Assembly (NCBI GenBank): GCA_964023275.1
Contig: OZ029915.1
Coordinates: 14,886,712-14,950,711, forward strand
Reading direction: 5' to 3'
Source: Norana najaformis
Lineage: Eukaryota; Annelida; Clitellata; Crassiclitellata; Hormogastridae
DNA length: 64,000 bases
The notes beneath the pieces were generated by a model that saw only the letters and a list, made by a program, of their open reading frames with translations, did no database searches and was not told the origin of the DNA. This document shows, piece by piece, positions 35,440 through 46,832 of the stretch (its first letter is position 1; every line of letters begins with the position of its first letter). The position numbers and the translations under genes were made by a program.

Positions 35440-37360
35440 CAATTATCATTGAACCATTTGTCTTGTCTTGCCTTCAACCGTCCTTGAGTTGAGGATTGGC
35501 TGCTTAGTGTTAAAGATTTATGTCACCTTGGGTCTTCCCCTAGCTTGAGATCCAGGAATTGTGCCTTCGATGATCTCTTTCTCTAGCAGTCTCCACTTTT
35601 TCGTAGCACATGCCCAGAGTATGAAAGCTTCTTCTTTTTGATTAATCCGAGCAGACTCCTCTCTACTCCTGCTGTCTCTAGGACGCACTCATTTGTCTTC
35701 TTAACAGTCCACCGTACTCTAAGAATCTGCCACAGACACTTCATTTCAATTCATTTCGATTCTAGCCTATTCATCTTTCTCTATGGTCCAGCTCTCACAA
35801 CCATACCGTGCTTCTGGCCATACTAGAGCTTTCAGAAATTGTATCTTTGTTGCAAGCAATATGCCATGATTTTTCCATACATTCTTTAATGCTGCCCCAA
35901 CATTGCCATCTCTTTACTGCATTCAAAGTTTTCGGTTATAAGTGAGCCAAGATATGGAAACTTGTCAATCTGCTCCAGTTGATTACCTTATACTCTGGTG
36001 CTACAGGTTGTACCATTTGTTGCCAAGATCTTGGTTTTGTCCACATTTAATCAACAGAATCTGGTTGCTGCTGGTTCGGTAAAGACGATCTATTATCTCC
36101 TGCAGCTCTGCTTCCGAGGTTGCCAATAGACCAATGTCATCAGCTTATCGGAGATTTGTAACTCTTCTCCCTTCTATTTGAATTCCACCATCATAACCGT
36201 TCACCGCTTCCCTCATGACCATCTCTGCCAGGGTGTAGAATAGGCATGGTGAGATTACAAAGTCCTGTCGAATCCTTTTCTTGACATGGAACCTTCGTGA
36301 TAGTGTACCAGTTGCTCTCATACACACTTGCTATTTACTTTAGAGTCCAGAAAGCAAGTTGAAGATGACTATCATGGCCAGCCAGAGCTTCTCATATGAG
36401 ACACAATCAAAAGCCTTCTTCAAATCAGCAAAGCACAGATAGAGGGGCTGCTGATGCTCTTTAGTTTTCTACATAATGATTCTAAGATTTACAACTTCAC
36501 CTTGTGTTCCCCTTCCTCTGCGAAATACAGCTTGTTCATCTGCCACCTCGATTCTGTCTTCATCCTAATCTTTTTTAGGATAATCTTTAGGATGACTTTA
36601 CTGGCATGCGAGACCAGGGCTTGGTTCTGTAATTCGTGCACTGTCCTTTTTTGGAAGAGGAATGAAAATTGAGTTTTTCCAATCTGTTGGCCATTCCCCA
36701 GTCTCCCATAATGCCTCACACATTCGATGCATACTGTTGGTTCTCCACCATGGTTGAACAACTTGGCTGGGGCCTCATCTGGACTGTTGCTCTTGCCACT
36801 AGGTATCTCACCAAATGGACGATCTACGTCGGATTTTAGTGCAGCTGGTTCACGTGTAAACCATCTGCCGATGTTTTGCACATCACTGTCATCATATAAT
36901 GCTTCATAATACTCATTCCAATGCTTCGCAATTTTTTAATTATCCGTGATCATTTCACCTGATGCTGGTTGGAAGCAAAACAACTGAGGCTAAATTTCCG
37001 TGTGAGTGTCCTGACTGTTTGGAAAAGGTGTCACATGTTTTCCTTGCGATTTGCTCTCTCCATGTCCCACTGGTCAACATAGAAATCGTTACTGACTGGA
37101 AAAGGCCCTAATGTGTAGCATCTTGGTGTGCTGAACACGAATATAACCATAAAAATTTTTTATTGGCTCTCGTTTTGAAAATATTTCATATAGTTCATTT
37201 TTTATGTTTCACCATGTAAATTTATGCAGTAGGACTGCGACAATATCCTAAATAAGTCTAGAATGATGTAATATTCCACCTCATTGCATAATCCCATCAT
37301 GGACACATCATGCACAGTTGATTTTCTGATGCAATGTAAAACTACAGCCAGTCGGCTGCT

Positions 37361-37395
37361 GACGTAAGATGACGTCAGCAATGTACTATATAAAG
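37361..37395 (+). promoter_or_regulatory. CRE-TATA promoter of transposon copy 1
   Basis: The palindrome TGACGTCA (CREB/ATF site; 37371-37378), preceded by a near match TGACGTAA, is followed at 37388 by TATATAAA and then GCGAG. Copy 3 has TGACGTCAGCA, then a TATATAAG box, then GCGAG with almost the same spacing. Conservation in two otherwise diverged copies supports a real promoter. The start codon lies 115 bases downstream. Confidence 0.6.
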
Positions 37396-37509
37396 CGAGT
37401 CGGAACGGTTGAGCATTTACAATATTACAGACTTTGTGCGAGACAGTTTAAGTTACTGTTTTATAAAACTATTATTACTTTATCCATTTAGATACAATAC
37501 AGAACAGTA

Positions 37510-39193
37510 ATGCCTCGGAAGTGCGTAAATACTGTGGACAACTTTTGTTACATTTGTGGGGAAGTGACATTTGCCAACCAGAAGAAAAGTATCACTTATC
37601 AAGTCAAGATCATGCTTACTTCGAATGCAAGGTTGGTGACCAAGACAAGCCATGGGCCCCGCATATATGCTGTGCTACATGTACAACACAGCTTTCACAG
37701 TGGTTGAATGGCAAAAGACCATCAATGCCGTTTGCAGTTCCCATGGTGTGGAGAGAGCAAAGCAACCACGTAGATGACTGTTACTTCTGCTTGGTTCCTC
37801 CTCTTTCCGGTGGAATAACGAAGCAAAAGAAGTCGACAATAGTCTACCCAAACATTCCGTCAGCATTGAGACCAGTTCCACATGGTGATGGACTTCCTAT
37901 TCCAGAACCTCCAGCAGAATATATTTTCCTTGATTCATCTGATGAGGACAAGGGTGAGCCGACATGTTCTTCTCCTGGTCCGTCAGCGTGCAGTGATCCC
38001 GATTTTCACTGTGGTGCATCATCAACCCCACACAGAATAACACAGGAAGAACTAAATGACCTTGTTCGTGATTTGGACTTATCCAAAAACAAGGCAGAAT
38101 TGCTAGGATCAAGACTCCAACAATGGAATCTTCTAGAAGAAGATGTCACAATTACTTCATATAGAAAGCGCCATCAGCAGTTGGAACCTTTCTTTGTGAA
38201 GGAAGGTAATCTGGTATTCTGTTCCAATATTGACGACCTCATGAATGCCTTACAGATCACTCATGACCCACAAGAATGGAGACTCTTTGTAGACTCTTCA
38301 ACACTGAGTCTTAAGGCTGTGCTTTTGCACAATGGAAACCGTCTTCCATCTATTCCATTAGCGCATGCTGTCCACATGAAAGAGACATACGATAACCTAA
38401 AACAGCTACTGCATTCCATTGACTATAACAGGTACAAATGGCACCTGTGTGGTGATTTGAAGGTAGTTGCCATTTTAATGGGACTGCAGCAAGGATATAC
38501 AAAATATATGTGTTTCTTGTGTGAGTGGGATAGCCGAGCAAGAGAGTTGCACTACGTGCGAAGGAATGGACTCCCAGACAAAACATGGCAGTTGGACAGA
38601 AGAATATCCAGCACCCAGCTCTGGTCGAGGCTCACAAAATCCTACTACCACCCCTTCACATCAAACTAGGTTTGGTGAAGAACTTCGTGAAAGCCATGGA
38701 CCGCACTTCGCCAGGTTTCCGATACCTGCATGAAAAATTCCCTCGACTCAGCGAAGCAAAGATTAAAGAGGGAGTTTTTGTGGGTCCTCAGATTAGAGAA
38801 CTCTTCAAAGATGACCGCTTCAACAACTTGCTGGAGGGTGATGCGAAACAAGCATGGAATGCTTTTCGTCTAGTGTCTACAGACTTTCTGGGGAATGTTA
38901 GGGCAGAAAACTACAAGGAACTAGTAGAAGACATGCTCAAGCAGTACCAGAAATTTCGCTGCAATATGTCTCTGAAGATGCATTTCCTTCATTCCCATCT
39001 GGATTTCTTCCCTGACAACTGTGGTATGGTTAGTGACGAACATGGCGAACGTTTTCATCAAGATATCGCAACAATGGAGCAAAGGTACCAAGGAAAATGG
39101 TCCACTACAATGTTGGCTGACTACTGCTGGACACTCCGCAGAGATGCTCCCGAACAGCCGTACAAGAGACAGGCAAAAAAATCTAAGAACTAG
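37510..39193 (+). pseudogene. DDE transposase-like gene, copy 1 (two frame changes)
   Basis: It starts at MPRKCVNTVDNFCYICGE, matching the starts of the other copies. The frame shifts near 37610, before KVGDQDKPWAPHICCATC. A second shift lies near 38580, between LHYVRRNGLPDKTW and VGQKNIQHPALVEAHK. Visible parts are an N-terminal CxxC...CxxC (ZAD-like) domain and DDCYFC. A Ser/Pro/Asp-rich linker follows, then the core: FVDSSTLSLKAVLLHNGN (first Asp, codon 38291-38293), CGDLKV (second Asp, 38454-38456), CFLC, LPPLHIKLGL, MHFLHSHLDFF and SDEHGERFHQD (Glu, 39047-39049). All putative catalytic and zinc residues survive. It probably catalysed DNA cutting and joining at the CACTGG ends. This is inference from domain layout and element structure. 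Confidence 0.7.
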
Positions 39194-39852
39194 TCTATGA
39201 CCTGGTTTTTACAAATATTAACTGTAAGTGTATCACTATTGGCATGCATTGTGCGATATAAAATTACTTCATTTCAGATTACAAAAAAACTAGAGCCAAT
39301 TCGGCAGTTTCACTGTCATATTCGTGTTCAGCACATACAAATTGATAAGAACTGACTAATTTCATTTCAGTAACATGACTTTTGTAAAAATTTGTTGTCC
39401 AGTGATCCTCACATAGACCTTCAAGCTGCACTCCTTCTTCGCTCAGCTTTCCGGGAATTTCCCTTTTCAACTCCCTGTACTGTTTAGGATCTTTTGTTTT
39501 AGCTTCTCTCTACCTTGATTCACGCAAAGCTTTCATCAGATATCCATAATTTCCGATTCTGACCAGTCTTGTATCACATTGTATTCTTTGCAACATCATG
39601 CAAAATTGTCTTTGTCCCTTGCAAGAGCTCATCTGGTGTTCTCTCTCCTTGATCAAATTCTAATGCCTCAAAACGATTTTGAACTTCCAATTTGTAGACT
39701 GCTGCCTTCTCATTCTTTAGCTCTTTCAGATTTAGACTGTTTGGCTGTTCTAGTTTCTTCTTTTTAGCCAAAGGAACTTTTTTCTTTACCTCTGGCAGAA
39801 TCGCAATCCGCCCTCTGACAGGTTCTATAGTTGCTGACACTAGCTGTCCTCT

Positions 39853-39932
39853 TGCAAAATCTCAAGATTTCTTTAGCGCCCAACAAAAGCTAAGTCGCCG
39901 GAACCAGCTCATTCACAGGCGCTACTGCAATG
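39853..39932 (-). repeat. L2-A LINE 3' tail fragment
   Basis: The minus strand carries the L2-A 3' UTR boxes GCGCCTGTGAATGAGCTGGT, CGACTTAGCTTTTGTTGGGC and TCTTGAGATT. It is inserted in the family B LINE linker. Only about 80 bases remain. Confidence 0.7.
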
Positions 39933-40659
39933 TAAACAATTTAATTCCGTGTTTGTCCACCTTGTGACATCCAAGTTTTCAAGCGCCGCGGGTTTTGTTC
40001 GAACCACATGTTGCACAAACTCATTTCGTGATATAAACAAAAATCCTGCAGTCACTCACCTGCTTCACTCCCAAACCACCTGTTCGAACTACTTTTGCGT
40101 TGAAGTCCCCCATTAACAACTGTACGTCTCATTTTGGGACTTGCTTCACTGCTGAATCCAGCTCCTCACAGAACTAATTTATGTCTTCCTCAGTAGCTGC
40201 AGAGGTTGGTGCATGCTCCTGAACCATAGCAAGGCATATCACCTTTGCAACCAGGATTCTGTCGCTAATTGGCTCATATCCAGTGATGGCTCCAGCTGCT
40301 TTCTTATATATCCACAGTGCTACTCCTCATTGACCCTGCCCTTCAGCACCTGAGTAGATAATAATGTGACCACTGAGTGCGGTGAAATGTCCCTGTCTCA
40401 CTCAACAACCTTCAGACAGTTCACACAAATCTACTCTGTTCCTTTCTACTTCTCCACCCAACACCTGTACTTTGCCTAGCTGAGGCAGACTTCTCACATT
40501 CCAAGTTTCAACTCGCAACAACGTATCATGCGACTGGATTGCTGCTTCTGCCTGACAAACACATGCCACCATCTTGAATTTGGTTGTATTCTTGTACTCC
40601 ATAGTCCACCTGAAATCAAACAGTTGTCTTGCCATTTACGAACCTTCCAAACAGGTTCT

Positions 40660-41690
40660 TTGCGACCGGTTCAAATATTGCAGTGGTTATAACAACCAAC
40701 TATTTGTCTCTTTCTCTCAACTCTTTCATCTTCGCGTGGTGAAACAAATCTCCTCCTGGATGACAACTAATCTCATGTGCTTGAACCCATTTAAAACCAA
40801 GGCAACTTATAGGCCTGTGTGACCAGCTCAAGAAAATTCCTGACCTCTTGATCTTCATCAACTCACAACTTTATTACTAATTCTCCTTTCTGCAACTTAT
40901 GTGTAATTATTTTGCCAAAACCTTAGCTTCTCTGATCATATCACTCATCTTCCTGTTCTTGCTGCATGCACAGCCGTGACCTTCGCATAATCCGCTCTAC
41001 GTCTGATTTTAAAACCGTATCCACAATAGCCACCTATATAGTCCATGCTAAACTAGACTACTGTATAATTAACTTTTTTTAATATAGACACCACCCAAAT
41101 AAACCGCCTTCAATTTATCCAGAATGTTTTCGCTCGTGCTGTTACTAAACCCTCAGCACCATAACATCACTCGTGTTTAGAATCTTTTCAATGGCTTGAA
41201 ATATCTGAACGAATTGATTACAGAGTCCTATCACATATAAAACGCATTGCAATTCTTCCAACCCTTCTATCTTCGTCAGCCTTTTACCGTTCTACCATTC
41301 CGTTCAACTCGCTCCTTCCGCCCTAACACTTCTCCATCTTCCCGTCACATTATCCTTACCGTTTGGAAACCTCTACCCAACCCGCTCCTCTGGAATAAAC
41401 TCCCGCCAGAATTACGAAAATTATCTTACTGATCCTAGGAACTCACCATCATTGCACATCTCGTAGTCTTTGCGCAAGTCTTCATACAAAATTGAAAACA
41501 CTCTTCTTCCACTATCCATTCCTGATCCTCCTGTTCACCTGCGTCTCTCGCCGCTACATTTCTAAACACCATCCACCTTAGCCGTCTGATTGCCTGCCTA
41601 CCTGACCCTTGAATCGTGACCTGGAACTGAACCTGACCTTGCCTTCTATCCACCTATCTAATTCTGACTAATTCCTCCATGTCAAGTCTT
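40660..41690 (+). mobile_element. L2-A LINE fragment (RT end to 3' UTR)
   Basis: Degraded plus-strand coding starts just after the catalytic box ([19 protein letters not shown]) and runs through the post-RT region (SRDLRIIRS, FARAVTKPS, PLLWNKLPPELRKLSY; 41390-41432). A 3' UTR resembling the family follows. Stops and small deletions are frequent, so it is older than the 21.6 kb copy. Confidence 0.7.
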
Positions 41691-41839
41691 CGCTTCTCCT
41701 CTGGTTTAGCAGGAAAGATACGTAATGGGTTTACTCAGCACGAAACGATATTTCATCATAACTTGCGGAAATAAAGCGTTCGATCTAGAAAGTTCTTCTT
41801 TTGTTTTAAAATCACATCTCCAATCTCTCACGCATCTGT

Positions 41840-42291
41840 TTCATTCATATTTGTGACCTCCGCCGTATTAGATCTATGCTTAATTTTAAAACTGCCTCTA
41901 CCATCGCTACCTCTATTGTCCACTCCGAGCATGACTACTGTAATTCCCTGTACCTTAATCTTGAATCCACTCAAATTAATCATCTTCAACTCATCCAAAA
42001 TTCACTTGCCCGAGCTGTCACCAGGACACACAAACATCACTATGTCACTCCTCAGGCATTCCATTTAAAACAGGTCTCATCTTTTCAAGACCCTGATTCA
42101 TCCAATCCACCGCCTTCCCAAAACACAACCCACCGTAAAAGCTGCTCTGTCCCCTTCTATCTCTGGTCTTCTGCCAACCAGACATTGTTCTTCCCATGGC
42201 ATCTTTGGACAACCCCTCTGACTTCACGCAGCGCTCGTGAATAAGACGGTGCCCTGCCTTTTGCTTTAGAAATTTTCAAGATTACGATTAC
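41840..42291 (+). mobile_element. L2-A LINE deletion derivative
   Basis: It begins at ICDLRRIRSMLNFKTASTIA, continues through LARAVTRTHKHHYVTP, then jumps to the C-terminal tail and the UTR ending CAAGATTACGATTAC. As at 33.8 kb the middle of the C-terminal region is deleted. Confidence 0.65.
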
Positions 42292-42380
42292 CTGCCTATC
42301 GATTTTGTTTCACCGAGCAAATGTGAATAAGCTGGTTCCTGCAATTTAGCTTTCTTTGGGAGCTTTGAGATTACGATTAA
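42292..42380 (+). repeat. L2-A LINE 3' tail, tandem to the previous copy
   Basis: CCTGCCTATCGATTTTGTTT, AATAAGCTGGTTCCTGCAA and TTTGAGATTACGATTA repeat the family's last 90 bases directly after the preceding tail, giving two tails in a row. Confidence 0.7.
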
Positions 42381-43879
42381 GGTTATGATTCTTGACCGAA
42401 CTAACCATCAGTGCTCGGCCCAAAAGGAGTCTCTTGAATGTAACTCTCTCATAAACCGGCAGCCAGAACAGTGATCCTTGCATGTTTCCAAATTATTCAG
42501 ATGAAAAACACAGATCAACAATTATATGCACAAGAGTAAATGGAAACAGAACAAATAATAAATGGTAACGAAGTTACAAACAGATACACACTGAAAAATT
42601 AACGCTGTTGATTGATACTCAACTGAAGTATAGAAGCCATCATGGGAAAAGCTGTAGTGGGTTCATCGAGTCCACTTGCAATATATTCAAGAACGTAGTT
42701 GCAAATTTTACACCGTCGTGTATATCGAACATGCTCACAGTCTAATTTGATTACTATTCATTAAAAAATAAGTTAACAGAAGGACAAGAGAAGATATTTA
42801 TAGTGAGGTTTGAATTATGCTATGGAGTTCATAAACTTAAGATTTGTGAAGCATAAAACTGTCGAATTGCGATGGGTGAATATCGAAAACATACTTTAAT
42901 GAAACAACCTGTCAAACACCAGGGCTTACAGCTCGTTTTTGAAGAAGAACCATTTGATTAACTTTAGTACTGTAGCTTCATGCTAATGTTAGCGTACGAT
43001 ATTGTAAGCATGGCAATATCTAAATTTAGCACAAAAGTTTCAAAATTGATATGGGTAGCTTTTTGCCTAATTTATAAAGTAGTCCTTTGGTTTTAGCGAT
43101 TCTCTTAGAACTGGATGGTAATTACAGCGACGTTTAGACGAATTCCGTAGGTCTACTAATGGCAGCTAGATTCTAATATGGGTGACTGGTCTCTGCTGGT
43201 TGTTTGAAGTCACCCAATACCGTTTGACTCACCGGCTTCGCTTTGTCACCTTTGGAGCTAATAACCCAGCAAAGATCTGGTGAGTAATCTCTAGACCATC
43301 TGACAGAGTGGAAAGTCCCACGATGCTTGACATCATGGGTCAAGGTCATGGGTAAGTTTTTAGGGGCTCACTTTGTCATGCACTCGCCGTCTGCATCAGA
43401 TGTGGTGCAACCCCAGTCTGTGTGATGGCTGTTGAAATCACCTACACATACTGCCGGGTGCTCAAGCTGAGGAAGAGACTACATGGTACAGTGTTCGCTT
43501 AGAGGCTTACAGACGTTTCAAATTCTGAATCCTCCTACTTGAATTGCATCTAAAAGTTGGATAATGACACAGCACAGGCATCAACCATATCCGAACGTTC
43601 GTTCGTTGCATGGCCATAGCATGGGCTTGATGCTGATGCTGTAAGGTCAAATTTTCCGTAGATCGAATATCGTCCAGCCAATTCGTCCAGTATAGATATG
43701 GGTCTTCTGCTGACAAGATTTCAATATTCAGCCGATGGGACCGGTTCAATTGTTTGAAATGACATCGGAAAGTCGGATTCTGCTGTTGTCGCCATTGTTC
43801 CTGACACGTAACTGGAAATCATTGTAGAATTCGGTCCGCTGATTGAATCTTGAGCTTTCCCGGCCTTAGCCAAGCATGA
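42381..43879. other. No gene recognised
   Basis: AT-rich sequence with no recognisable protein family. The stretch 43140-43500 is less AT-rich but has no open frame with a known motif. The minus-strand 80-codon frame at 43507-43749 is unrecognised. Confidence 0.5.
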
Positions 43880-45472
43880 TAATGTATTGTATAGACTGTG
43901 GCATTGCTATGTAATACCTCCTTGGGTGAGGGTTCACTCCCGGCTTCTCACAAACGTGCTGTAGTCTTTCCCTCTCTCAAGCGCCAGGATCTTGACCCCA
44001 ATGATATCTCTAACTACCGACCTATCTCTAACCTTTCCTTCCTCTCTAAGCTTCTTGAAAGATGTGTGTCCGTCCAACTGGTTGACTACATTGAATCTAA
44101 CTCCCTCATGCCTCCTCTTCATTCCGGATTTAGGAAGTTCCACTCTACTGAATCACTTATTATTCATCTCCTGGCCGACGTCTTTGAAGCATTTGAGTGC
44201 ACAGGTTACTCTTCTTGCCATCTGTGATGTTAGTTACACTGCTCTAACCTGGATACAATCTTATCTCTCCTCCCGCTCTTTCTCCGTCAAAATATCAGAA
44301 GCCTCATCCCAATCATGCCCTCTCACTTGTGGAGTCCCACAGGGCTCTGTTCTTGGACCTCTCCTGTTTAACCTCTACACTAATCCACTAAGTTCACTTA
44401 TAAAAGCAAGCAAAGTCGATCATCACCTTTATGCTGATGACACTCAACTGTTCACCTCTTTTTCTCCGAACTGTTGCAACGACTCCACAGATCAGCTTCT
44501 TCGTACGTTACCCAGATCTCATCATGGATGACATCTAAACTCCTGTGCTTGTACCCATCCAAAACCGAATTCATACTTATAGGTCTACGCGACCAGCTCA
44601 AGAAAATTTCTGATTCCTCTATCTCTTTCAGCTAGACTCTGCCTGCACACACACCTTTAACACTAACTCTTCTGTCCGTAACCTAGGTGTGATCTTCGAC
44701 CAAAACCTCAGCTTCTGTGATCATATTACCCATCTCTCCCGCTTTTGCTTTATGCATATCCGTGACCTTCGCAGAATCCGCCGTATGCTTGACTTTAAAA
44801 CTGCATCAACCACCACCACATCCATAGTCCATGCTAAATTAGACTTTTGCAATTCACTTTTCCTGAACATAGGCTCCACCCAAATAAGCCGCCTTCAAGC
44901 CTTACAGAATGCTCTTGCTCGTGCTGTCACTAAAACCCCCAAACACCATCACATCACTCCTGTTCTTAAATCTCTACACTGGCTTAAAATACCTGAACGA
45001 ATTGAGTACAAAGTCTTATCAATTACTGTCACGTTCCTCGCCTCACGTGTCGTCGTCGTCAGCACGTGCCTCCGTTGGTGCCCTCTGGTGATCACGGATG
45101 GTAGCTGGAGATGCGCCATCGGCGGGAAGTTTGGACACTCACCTGACGTGAGGGAGTGCCAGACAGCTGACTGATGAAATGCAAGACTCGATCGAGGGAT
45201 TGTCAAACTAGTTTAAAAGGGGGGAAATGACTCTTTTGGACAGGCTGGAATCAGACCGATGTTAGACCGATACAGACAGAGAGAGAGAGAGACAGACAGA
45301 GCCGCTCGTCAGTCGATGTTTGACTGCGCAGAACTGCCGTGAACTGCTGTCGAACTTTATTTCGGTCGAAGTTACTTCTCAATTAAACAATAAAGACTTC
45401 TATTCGATGAGACTCGGCATCGTGACACTTACCTACAACACACTTCAATCTTCCCAACCCTCCTATCCATTT
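43880..45472 (+). mobile_element. Chimeric LINE: family E 5' part joined to L2-A 3' part
   Basis: Frame 43898-44227 reads LPASHKRAVVFPSLKRQDLD, NYRPISNLSFLSKLLERCVS and HSGFRKFHSTESLIIHLLAD, closest to the family E LINE at 62.8 kb (LPASQKRAVVRASLMKVGMD, LQSGFRRGHSTETVLSRLI). From about 44228 the sequence is L2-A ([55 protein letters not shown] at 44430-44470, LDFCNSLFLNIGST, QNALARAVTKTPKH). The segment with the first catalytic Asp (the AAFDTVDH box) is missing at the joint. A solo LTR splits the 3' part at 45027-45427. Confidence 0.65.
45027..45427 (+). mobile_element. Solo LTR, 401 bp
   Basis: It starts TGTCACG and ends CGTGACA, a 7-bp inverted repeat of the standard LTR type. It interrupts an L2-A frame: KVLSIT before, LTYNTLQSSQPSYL after. 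The flanks ATTAC (45022-45026) and CTTAC (45428-45432) fit a 5-bp duplication with one mismatch. It contains a poly(A) signal AATAAA at 45389-45394 and a TATA-like TTTAAAAG near 45212. No internal element sequence follows, so it is a solo LTR left by recombination. The lineage (probably Ty3/gypsy-type) is not proven. Confidence 0.8.
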
Positions 45473-45898
45473 TAATTGTAATTGTAATCTGACATTTATA
45501 AAGCGCCACTTCAAGAATAGACTCATCAGAGGCGCTCCCGACCCCAACCAGTGAGACCACTGGCAAATAATAGAGACTTCAGGCGCTTGCGAAACTGCGG
45601 AAGGGACAAACTGAGGAATTCAAGCCGGAGCTCTCGGGAAAGGCAATTCCAGCTATTAGGTCCAACATAAGCAAAGCTTCTAGACTGAGCTGTAGCGGTG
45701 CGCATGCGAGGGACAGTCAGGAGCCCAAGGGAGGTCGACCGGAGGGTGCTACGGCCTGGAACCAAGGAGACCGAAATGCAGAAGTCCCTATATTGTTTGG
45801 CAGTGGTCTCACCGGTTCGGGTCGGGAGCGCCTCTGCTGAGTCTATTCTTGAAGCGGCGCTTTATAAATGTCGGATTATAATTACAATTACAATTACA
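45473..45898. repeat. Foldback of two LINE 3' tails
   Basis: A roughly 95-bp block (AATTGTAATTGTAATC, TTATAAAGCGCC, CAAGAATAGACTCATCAGAG, GCGCTCCCGACCC) at 45473-45565 recurs inverted at 45805-45898. Between them the minus strand encodes a LINE C-terminus (45526-45765: RSFAYVGPNSWNCLSRELRL, LPQFRKRLKSLLF). So one LINE 3' end on the minus strand faces an isolated tail on the plus strand, forming a perfect foldback arrangement. From 45899 to 46214 nothing is recognised. Confidence 0.75.
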
Positions 45899-46832
45899 AA
45901 AAGCAGTTCAGGTTAAACAAATGAAAGACAAAGCTTTGTTCTGCAATGGCAGTCTTCATCATTGTCATGCTTAGTGGACAGGTAATATGGAAAGCATCTT
46001 TGATGTTTTTTCCATAAGTGCCCCTGAATGGGCTTAAATTTAGGTTTTCTTATGTGGGACCCAAGAAACAGCAAAGAGACGGCGACCCAATTCCGTTACG
46101 CGATGGTAGCAATTAGATCAGAAGCAGTTGGCACAAAATCTGTTTTCTGATAGCACCCCGCGTGTATAAAAACAAATATTTTCGCATGGTCCTAATTAGC
46201 TAAAGCGAGTCTGGATAATAACTAGGGCTGTACCGAACATTAGCTTCGCATTCGCTTCGGGGCCGAACAGTGGGCCAAAAAGCTATTCGGTATTCAGCCG
46301 AATAGTAGCGGTCGGACCGAATACTAATAGTGGTCACGTGACATCCGTTTCTGCATATGCGGCTGCTATAGCGAGTGGACTGAAGTGACTCTCTCATTAA
46401 CATAATATATGCTGTGGTTGCAGCCAGGCGTTGCCTACTGCCTGGACCGCGGTATCGCAGTGTCAGTACCTCATTCTTTGTGTACAGTGACTGAACGTTA
46501 ACGTTCAGCCTTTGAGGCTTGAGCAGGTCTATTGTTCGTATTCGTATTCGGCCGAATAGTTAGTCCAATTACACAGGCCTGCATATTAATGGTTTCCAAT
46601 TTTTTTCATCACCGTTTTAGGTGTTTTCATTGGTATTCAGTTAGCTGAATTCAAACATGCACGGGTTTTTCCTCTATCACGTACGGTTTTTTCCACAAGT
46701 GAAGACAAACATCCAGGAAGACCTAGCAGAGTGGAAAACGCTTATTTACAAAGAACTTAAAAATTGTTACAATGAACTCAGCTGGATTTTTCATTCATTC
46801 ATTTGTAAATGTTTGTCACAGGTGCCTAGAAG

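Larger units (their letters stand above)
37068..39404 (+). mobile_element. Undescribed DDE DNA transposon, copy 1
   Basis: It is bounded by CACTGGTCAACA (37068-37079) and the inverted CACTGGACAACA (39393-39404, minus strand), giving 11 of 12 identity at the ends. An 18-bp perfect subterminal inverted repeat, TGTGCTGAACACGAATAT, lies at 37127-37144 and inverted at 39318-39335. TCC flanks the left end; on the right TCC follows after one extra base (A), consistent with a 3-bp duplication. Both flanks belong to the same minus-strand LINE, and the LINE frame is contiguous across the site if one TCC and the element are ignored. It contains one gene of the family at 37510-39193. Confidence 0.85.
35440..40640 (-). 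mobile_element. LINE, RTE-like family B, split by transposon copy 1
   Basis: On the minus strand the APE endonuclease begins at 40520 (VETWNVRSLPQLGKVQVLGG, VDLCELSE) and runs to LLMGDFNAKV near 40110. The linker (RIAILPEVKKKVP, NRFEALEFDQGERTPDELLQ) occupies 39840-39600. After the 2.3 kb transposon (37068-39404) the frame resumes with MERANRKENM and HLFQTVRTLTRKF. RT follows (GIRQ-like IRQDFVISPCLFYTLAEMVM, ADDIGLLA near 36130-36150) and then the C-terminal region (RRLLEKEIIEGTIPGS). The Tyr/Phe before ADD is a stop codon. A short L2-A tail is inserted at 39853-39932. Multiple stops and frame changes make it dead. Confidence 0.75.
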
